9,254 bases of DNA from an uncultured Alphaproteobacteria bacterium (GTDB lineage: Bacteria > Pseudomonadota > Alphaproteobacteria > Rs-D84), in NCBI GenBank assembly GCA_946185785.1, contig CAMHKP010000011.1, positions 1 to 9,254 on the forward strand, written 5' to 3'. A program made the position numbers and the translations under genes. Under the pieces are notes generated by a model that was not told the origin of the DNA, did no database searches, and worked only from the letters and a program-made list of their open reading frames with translations. Of this stretch, positions 1 through 4,657 are shown in pieces (the first letter of the stretch is position 1; each line of letters opens with the position of its first letter).

Positions 1-773
1 GAAAAGTTTTTCACTTTATCGACATATACCCCATTACAGGCATTTTGTTTCCCGTTTTCATAAACCCACGTAATTCCTGGACCGTAAGTATATCTACTTT
101 CACCTGATTGTTTTTTGGGATTCGCACCACGATACGTTTCGAATTCCAACAACCCCACTACTATTTCCGACCAGTTTTCATTTACCACATTTTGTCTAAA
201 CGAAGCATCTTGCACAGAATACGTTTTATCAAGATATATTGTGTCATCATCTTCAGATTTGTCTTTGCCACCTTTGATTTTTTCTATTTTACTTTTAACT
301 GTATCTGCAATTTTATCTTTGTTTGCCACCCCGCCAACACCACCAATCGCCGTTAGCAACATCAAATACCATGTAAGATAAGCCGCGACACGTGGATTAT
401 TTTTTGTAAATTTTGATAATTTTTTATCTTTACCTTCCTTATTCTTTTTAACTTTTTTTGTTGCATATTTCTCTTTCATGAAATCAAGTATCTTATTGTC
501 CGCCAACAAGCCATCCGTTCCAGCAACAAACATCTGTGACAATTTTAATAATATAGCGGCGCTAATATCTACCAATCCAGCACCAATATGTAACCCTGCC
601 CCAGCAACTTTTCCTGTACCCGAAGTAACCTTGTCCAGACCCGCGGCATTTTTATCTATTGGTTTTTTAACAATCTTTTTTACTTTTCCAAAGTGCTTGC
701 CAGCCCGACGCATGACACCGGCCACACCAGAATCTGCTATATCTATAATCTTATCCGCCGCTTTTGTTGTCAT
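1..773 (-). CDS. Partial basic membrane protein with a C-terminal GH24 lysozyme-like start (3' end off the left edge)
   Basis: An open minus-strand frame runs from ATG at 773-771 to the left edge without a stop: 257 codons plus 2 bases. An AGGGG ribosome binding site (780-784) overlaps the stop of the upstream MucR-like gene and sits 6 bases from the ATG, so the two are probably co-transcribed. Residues 1-55 are Lys/Gly-rich and basic. Residues 56-85 are moderately hydrophobic. Residues 100-126 are very Lys-rich. Residues 127-150 form one convincing membrane segment, followed by a charged linker. Residues 206-235 contain FETYR and YTYGPGIT, which resemble the FEGFR...WTIGYG pattern of GH24 phage-type lysozymes and would place the catalytic Glu at residue 212. 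If correct, this is a membrane-tethered muramidase (endolysin-like or cell-wall remodelling). The rest of the domain is outside the window, so the enzyme assignment is tentative; the gene itself is well supported by coding quality and ribosome binding site. Confidence 0.72.
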   Translation of the reverse strand, partial: MTTKAADKIIDIADSGVAGVMRRAGKHFGKVKKIVKKPIDKNAAGLDKVTSGTGKVAGAGLHIGAGLVDISAAILLKLSQMFVAGTDGLLADNKILDFMKEKYATKKVKKNKEGKDKKLSKFTKNNPRVAAYLTWYLMLLTAIGGVGGVANKDKIADTVKSKIEKIKGGKDKSEDDDTIYLDKTYSVQDASFRQNVVNENWSEIVVGLLEFETYRGANPKKQSGESRYTYGPGITWVYENGKQNACNGVYVDKVKNF

Positions 774-782
774 GATGAACCC

Positions 783-1148
783 CTATTTCTTCTTTCCAAA
801 TCCAGACTTCTTGGCAATTTTCGATCGCGTAGTCGCATAATTCGGTGCCACAAATGGATAATCATGTGGCAAGCCCCACTTTTCACGATATTGTTCTGGG
901 GTTAAATTAAATTTACGTTTGATATAGCGACGCAACATAATATGCCACGTACCATCTTCCAGACATTGAATTTTATCGGGACGAACCGATTTTGCAATTT
1001 GCGAATCGCTTGCCGCACCACCCAACAGAGTTATCCGCGCCTGGGCAACCGCCGCCGCCATCGTAAGATTCGGATTTGCAGACATTGCCGCCGCCGCCAA
1101 GTTTGCGACAGCCAATGCAACTTCGGCTTCTTTTGTATTATTTACCAA
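783..1148 (-). CDS. Ros/MucR-family transcriptional regulator lacking both zinc-binding His residues
   Basis: 121 residues, slightly shorter than the usual roughly 140 for MucR. Residues 1-45 are Ala-rich and helical, like the oligomerising N-terminus of this family. Residues 58-115 match the Ros/MucR DNA-binding domain closely: CLEDG at 62-66, NLTPEQYREKWGLP at 81-94, then DYPFVAPNYA at 96-105. In the family the zinc site is Cys-x2-Cys/Asp-x9-His-x3-His. Here Cys62 and Asp65 remain, but the two His positions are Tyr75 and Lys79, with no gap in the alignment, so the finger probably folds without zinc. The start is TTG at 1148-1146, preceded by AGGGG (1156-1160) with 7 bases between; no ATG start fits. 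It is divergent from rarA and followed 9 bases later by the lysozyme-like gene. MucR proteins bind AT-rich DNA and often repress envelope genes and their own promoter. Its targets here are unknown. Confidence 0.88.
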   Translation of the reverse strand: MVNNTKEAEVALAVANLAAAAMSANPNLTMAAAVAQARITLLGGAASDSQIAKSVRPDKIQCLEDGTWHIMLRRYIKRKFNLTPEQYREKWGLPHDYPFVAPNYATTRSKIAKKSGFGKKK

Positions 1149-1178
1149 TTGCCAACCCCTTTTTTATGTACTATCATT

Positions 1179-1184
1179 ATTATA
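1179..1184 (-). promoter_or_regulatory. Candidate -10 box for the MucR-like gene
   Basis: A perfect TATAAT lies on the minus strand (ATTATA on plus), 30 bases upstream of the TTG start at 1148. The -35 is weak: TTTACT lies 16 bases further upstream. The placement suits a short leader that includes the AGGGG ribosome binding site at 1156-1160. It is called from consensus match alone. Confidence 0.5.
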
Positions 1185-1198
1185 CCACAAATAAAACG

Positions 1199-1220
1199 TA
1201 AGTAAAATATAAGTAAAATA
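1199..1220. repeat. Perfect tandem 11-bp direct repeat in the divergent mucR-like/rarA promoter region
   Basis: TAAGTAAAATA occurs twice back to back (1199-1209 and 1210-1220) with no mismatch, ending 7 bases before the rarA ATG. The 11-bp period is about one helical turn, so the same face of DNA is presented twice. It is AT-rich with several TpA steps, which is the kind of DNA that Ros/MucR proteins bind. It is therefore a candidate operator for the adjacent regulator, acting on itself and perhaps on rarA. That role is inferred; a chance repeat in AT-rich DNA is possible. The second copy and the region after it hold no Shine-Dalgarno sequence for rarA. Confidence 0.5.
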
Positions 1221-1227
1221 AATATAA

Positions 1228-2505
1228 ATGAACAATGACAATCGCCCTTTGGCTGATTTAATGCGCCCAAATACTATTGATGAAGTCTTGGGCCAGATTG
1301 CCCTGCTTGGCGAAAACGGCCTTGTTCGTCGTATGGTTGAAAACCAGAAATTATCAAATCTTATACTTTGGGGACCACCGGGGTGCGGAAAAACAACAAT
1401 AGCGCGCGCATTGGCAAATTCGGTCGATATGGATTTTGTACCGATGTCCGCGGTGTTTTCTGGAACTGCAGATATCAAGAAAGCAGTCGAAGCCGCCAAA
1501 CTGCGCCACCAGATTGGTCGTGGTACATTATTATTCATTGACGAAATTCATCGTTTCAATAAAACTCAGCAAGATACATTGTTACCATATCTGGAAGACG
1601 GCACTGTGGTATTCATTGGCGCGACAACAGAAAACCCATCGTTTAATTTAAACAACGCGTTGCTGTCGCGTTGTCATGTTGGTGTTTTGGAACCATTATG
1701 TACCGATGATTTAATAGAACTGATGAAGCGCACCGAAAAATTTACCGGTAAAAAATTACCATTGGACACCGCGGCACGTGCGCACTTGGCACAAATGGCA
1801 GATGGCGATGCGCGATTTTTGCTAAACACAATTGAATATTTATTAAACGCAAATTTCAAAAACAATTTAACCCCAGACGAACTAGATAACGCAATTCAAA
1901 AACGATCACCGTTGTCCGACCGTGCTGGTGATGAACATTATAATTTAATTTCCGCGGTGCATAAATCATTGCGCGCATCCGACACCGATGCTGCACTTTA
2001 TTGGGTCGCGCGTATGATGACATCTGGTCAAGACCCAATGTATATATTCCGCCGTTTAACAAGGTTCGCAATGGAAGATGTTGGTTTGGCAGATCCAAAC
2101 GCAATTCAAATGGCAATTGCGGCATGGAACGCATATGAACGTATGGGATCACCCGAAGGCGACATCGCATTGGCTGAATTGGTTGTATATCTTGGCACCG
2201 CACCAAAGAGCAATCGTCTTGATGTCGCGATTCATTCTGCATACGCAGCGGCAAATGAATTTGGTTCACTTCCCCCACCAAAGAATATTTTGAATGCCCC
2301 AACCCGCATGATGAAAAACATGGGATATGGTGCCGGATACGTTTATGAACCCGATACCGAAATCGGTTTTTCGGGACAGAATTGTTTTCCAGAAAAAATG
2401 GGACGGCGTACTTTCTATACACCCGTTGAACGCGGATTTGAACGCGAAATTAAAAAGCGTCTTGATTATTGGAATTCCCTGCGCGAAAAACTAGGCAAGA
2501 AATAA
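1228..2505 (+). CDS. rarA: Replication-associated recombination protein A (RarA/MgsA), AAA+ ATPase
   Basis: 425 residues, a normal length for the family. It is a cytoplasmic, clamp-loader-like AAA+ ATPase that acts at stalled or damaged replication forks. In order: the family N-terminal motif RPLADLMRP (6-14), Walker A GPPGCGKTT (49-57), Walker B LLFIDE (101-106) followed by IHRFNKTQQD, sensor 1 FIGATTENPSF (129-139), arginine finger in LLSR (Arg148), and the sensor 2 region GDARFLLN. The C-terminal tetramerisation region is also typical: a DALYWVARM-like stretch, EDVGLADP, then NAPTRMMKNMGYG. All key residues are present, so it should be active. The ATG at 1228 is chosen because the conserved N-terminus starts just after it. 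No Shine-Dalgarno is visible, so the mRNA may have a very short leader. It is divergent from the MucR-like gene and convergent with the 2507-3241 gene, with 1 base between stop codons and no terminator seen. Confidence 0.97.
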   Translation: MNNDNRPLADLMRPNTIDEVLGQIALLGENGLVRRMVENQKLSNLILWGPPGCGKTTIARALANSVDMDFVPMSAVFSGTADIKKAVEAAKLRHQIGRGTLLFIDEIHRFNKTQQDTLLPYLEDGTVVFIGATTENPSFNLNNALLSRCHVGVLEPLCTDDLIELMKRTEKFTGKKLPLDTAARAHLAQMADGDARFLLNTIEYLLNANFKNNLTPDELDNAIQKRSPLSDRAGDEHYNLISAVHKSLRASDTDAALYWVARMMTSGQDPMYIFRRLTRFAMEDVGLADPNAIQMAIAAWNAYERMGSPEGDIALAELVVYLGTAPKSNRLDVAIHSAYAAANEFGSLPPPKNILNAPTRMMKNMGYGAGYVYEPDTEIGFSGQNCFPEKMGRRTFYTPVERGFEREIKKRLDYWNSLREKLGKK

Positions 2506-2506
2506 T

Positions 2507-3241
2507 CTAGAATAAAACTTTTACCCTTGTGCCGATTTGGGCTTCGTCATCTTCAAATTCGTAATCTATGTGTCCAATGTATTGTGTACGACCAAACTGA
2601 CAAACCAGTTTTAAATTTAACCATTCTTGGTTGTAATGCGGATTTGTTGATTTACGAAAAGTAAATCCAGCCCCACCACGCCAATTTTGGTCCATACGAA
2701 AATAAGATTCTGGGATAAAATCAATAAACGACATACCGCGCGTATCATCAAAAACCCATGTCGATTTAATTGTTGCCGCCAGCGTCACACCAGCCCATTG
2801 CCGTCCAAGACGCAGCCCTGCATAGTATGACGAATCTGCAAAATCAGGGGTACGCACATATTTTGAACCACCAAATTTAAAACCGAACAATGCATCGGAA
2901 ATCAAACGCGCATCATTATCACCGGCACGCGCCATACGATATACCCCACCAAGATCAACACTGGAAAAGCCATCTTGGGCCCCAGAAAAATCTATTTGAT
3001 AATTTGTACGCGCACCAATTGACAGACGGTCGTTCAAACCATATGAAAAATTGAGTCCCATACGTAAAATATCATGACTGTCTTCGTGACCATATGACAA
3101 GCCACCTTCGGCCAAGATTGCATCATCGCGCAAAATAAATAAAGGATCAGATGTATCTGTTTCCAAATCAAAATCCGCACGTGCCGCAAACGGCATTACA
3201 ATTAAACAAGACAATAAAAACGCACGAAAAATTTTTGGCAT
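2507..3241 (-). CDS. Exported outer-membrane beta-barrel protein, function unknown
   Basis: 244 residues. Residues 1-22 are a signal peptide (basic start, hydrophobic core, cleavage after ARA). The mature part alternates polar and hydrophobic residues in about ten likely beta strands and ends in VKVLF, with the C-terminal Phe that the BAM complex recognises in outer-membrane proteins. It has one Cys in the mature part (213) and no enzymatic motif that I recognise. FSYGLND (65-71) and IGTRV (236-240) match FSYGITD and IGTRV in the neighbouring 408-residue barrel, so the two look like diverged paralogues. The general pattern resembles MetA-pathway/transporter-type barrels, but I would not assign a substrate. 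The start is ATG 3241-3239, preceded closely by seven G residues that act as the ribosome binding site. Its stop lies 1 base from the rarA stop on the other strand. Confidence 0.85.
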   Translation of the reverse strand: MPKIFRAFLLSCLIVMPFAARADFDLETDTSDPLFILRDDAILAEGGLSYGHEDSHDILRMGLNFSYGLNDRLSIGARTNYQIDFSGAQDGFSSVDLGGVYRMARAGDNDARLISDALFGFKFGGSKYVRTPDFADSSYYAGLRLGRQWAGVTLAATIKSTWVFDDTRGMSFIDFIPESYFRMDQNWRGGAGFTFRKSTNPHYNQEWLNLKLVCQFGRTQYIGHIDYEFEDDEAQIGTRVKVLF

Positions 3242-3245
3242 ACAT

Positions 3246-3252
3246 CCCCCCC
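3246..3252 (-). promoter_or_regulatory. G7 homopolymer serving as ribosome binding site of the small barrel gene
   Basis: Seven consecutive G on the minus strand (C on plus) end 4 bases before the ATG at 3241. No other Shine-Dalgarno-like sequence exists for this gene. A G run can pair with the CCUCC of 16S rRNA using a G-U wobble. Homopolymers of this length can slip during replication, which would alter spacing and translation of this surface protein. Confidence 0.5.
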
Positions 3253-3274
3253 AACATAAAATTCATCTTTACAT

Positions 3275-3309
3275 TGGTAATGACCATGCAACCCGCATGG
3301 TCATTACCA
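3275..3309. terminator. Perfect 15-bp inverted repeat between the two barrel genes (terminator or attenuator)
   Basis: TGGTAATGACCATGC (3275-3289), a 5-base loop (3290-3294), then its exact complement (3295-3309). On the minus strand, the direction of the two barrel genes, the hairpin is followed by ATGTAAAG with no T run, so it is a poor intrinsic terminator there. It may instead be an attenuator, processing site or mRNA-stabilising hairpin between the genes. On the plus strand it is followed by CAAATTTTT, a moderate T tract, so it could terminate rarA readthrough. The structure is certain; its role is not. Confidence 0.7.
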
Positions 3310-3328
3310 CAAATTTTTCCAATCTAAA

Positions 3329-4555
3329 TTAGAACTGGAACATTACACGTGTACCAATCGACCATTCTTGTGTACTATCCAAATCCATTTTACCGATTTT
3401 GGTCAAACCAGCATCAACATCGGCAAGACTTGGTTGATACCAATAAAAATCAAGATTTTTGTCATCGGCACTGTCGTACAAGGACGCCTTGGCATAAACT
3501 GTCCAAGCAAACCAATCATTTGGCTGCCAGCCAATTTCACCCTTGATATTAAATTGGTTGTGCCAATCATAGTGTCCAAAGATACCTTCGACATTTAATG
3601 TCCAATCTTCGTCCAGAACACTGAACACACCCAAACCACCTTCGATATAGAAAGCTTTGTCATCCAATTCGTATGCAATGAACATTGCGCGTTCTGGATC
3701 GCTTGCATCCAATCCATTACCATACGCATCACCGTCAATATCAACATACCAACCACGCAACAAACCATAGATTGTTGAACGTGAAACTTTATAACCAGCC
3801 TTTAATTCTAACAAGAAATTATTTGCCATGTCTTTCTGGTGCTGAAAATAAGCAGAAACTTCACCAATCCAGTCAGCACTGTCAATAACGCGGAATTGTG
3901 CACCCAAACCGAACAAGTTCAAACCATTGTCGTCGTCTTTATCGTCATCAAAAGACTTCCAATCAAATTTGTAATCATTCATTTCATAACGCAGCATACC
4001 AACCAATGCGATTTTATCGGTAATACCATAGCTAAAATCTTCTTTGATTGCGAATTGTGTTGATTTCCAAGAACCAGATTCACCTTCTAATCCTGCGAAC
4101 GCACCACCACTAATTGCTGTATCCATACTGTTCAATTTGAAATCATATCCGCTGTTTGCATATGACAAATCAGTTATCGAACCAAATTTACCCTGTAACG
4201 GTTGATAGAATGGATGTGCCAAATAATATTTACGTTTCAATTCAGTGCGAACTGTTTCTGAACGTGATGTACGCACAGATTGTGAAGAAGAACCAGATGC
4301 ATATTGTTTATACATCGCGCTGCGGTTCGCAGGTTGTGTATAATAAATATTCTTGCCATCTTGTCTTTCATATGTCGCTGTATTCGAACGTGTTTGATAT
4401 TTGTTATAATTTACGCTTTGGCGTGTACGTGTCGCAGGTGCACTTGATAAATCAGCACTAGATCCCGCGCGTGCGCCCCAATTTGTTTCAGCAAATGCTG
4501 GTGCGATACCGACCAAGGCAACCGCCACCGCCAATAAAGATAATTGTTTTTTCAT
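3329..4555 (-). CDS. Larger exported outer-membrane beta-barrel protein with a low-complexity N-terminal region
   Basis: 408 residues. Residues 1-22 are a clear signal peptide cleaved after AFA. Residues 23-110 are a low-complexity stretch rich in Ser, Thr, Arg and Tyr, probably a disordered periplasmic segment, ending in a basic patch around 103-110. From about residue 114 to the end it shows amphipathic beta strands with acidic loops (for example DDDKDDDN at 203-210) and finishes VMFQF, the C-terminal Phe signature of outer-membrane barrels. FSYGITD (174-180) and IGTRV (400-404) match the smaller downstream barrel. The loop at 272-283 (Asp at 272, 274, 276 and 283, Asn280) fits an EF-hand-like calcium loop. 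There is no Cys. The function is not recognised; a surface porin or transporter-like protein is most likely. It has its own promoter and a good AAAGGAG ribosome binding site. Confidence 0.87.
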   Translation of the reverse strand: MKKQLSLLAVAVALVGIAPAFAETNWGARAGSSADLSSAPATRTRQSVNYNKYQTRSNTATYERQDGKNIYYTQPANRSAMYKQYASGSSSQSVRTSRSETVRTELKRKYYLAHPFYQPLQGKFGSITDLSYANSGYDFKLNSMDTAISGGAFAGLEGESGSWKSTQFAIKEDFSYGITDKIALVGMLRYEMNDYKFDWKSFDDDKDDDNGLNLFGLGAQFRVIDSADWIGEVSAYFQHQKDMANNFLLELKAGYKVSRSTIYGLLRGWYVDIDGDAYGNGLDASDPERAMFIAYELDDKAFYIEGGLGVFSVLDEDWTLNVEGIFGHYDWHNQFNIKGEIGWQPNDWFAWTVYAKASLYDSADDKNLDFYWYQPSLADVDAGLTKIGKMDLDSTQEWSIGTRVMFQF

Positions 4556-4565
4556 AATATATTTT

Positions 4566-4614
4566 CTCCTTTTGATAAAAATTATATCATAAAAACGCCT
4601 TTAAAAAAAGTCTA
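4566..4614 (-). promoter_or_regulatory. Candidate promoter and ribosome binding site of the larger barrel gene
   Basis: On the minus strand, TAGACT (4614-4609) as -35, a 17-base spacer, and TATGAT (4591-4586) as -10; an overlapping perfect TATAAT lies at 4586-4581. AAAGGAG (4572-4566) is the strongest Shine-Dalgarno in the window, with 10 bases between it and the ATG at 4555. This arrangement suggests a well-expressed gene. The -35 matches only 4 of 6 consensus positions. Confidence 0.5.
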
Positions 4615-4620
4615 AAGTAC

Positions 4621-4654
4621 AAAAAATAAATGCGGACAATATGCCCGCATTTAT
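4621..4654 (-). terminator. Intrinsic terminator of ftsK
   Basis: On the minus strand a 10-bp stem ATAAATGCGG/CCGCATTTAT (4645-4654 paired with 4626-4635, 9-base loop) starts 3 bases after the ftsK stop and is followed by six T (4626-4621). This is a standard Rho-independent terminator, and it separates ftsK from the barrel gene promoter at 4581-4614. Confidence 0.85.
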
Positions 4655-4657
4655 ACA

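Noticed and set aside
108..840. Plus-strand open frames opposite 1-773 (82, 88 and 120 residues)
   Set aside because: They lie antisense to the continuous minus-strand frame, which has better composition, a ribosome binding site and an operon partner. Their translations have no recognisable domains.
1..1148. Prophage remnant suggested by a lysozyme-like protein next to a small regulator
   Set aside because: No other phage gene, integrase, att repeat or tRNA target is visible, and MucR-like proteins are ordinary chromosomal regulators. The left side is not available to judge.
1856..2422. 188-residue minus-strand open frame inside rarA
   Set aside because: It overlaps the conserved C-terminal half of RarA, and its His/Arg/Pro-rich translation is typical of an antisense artefact.
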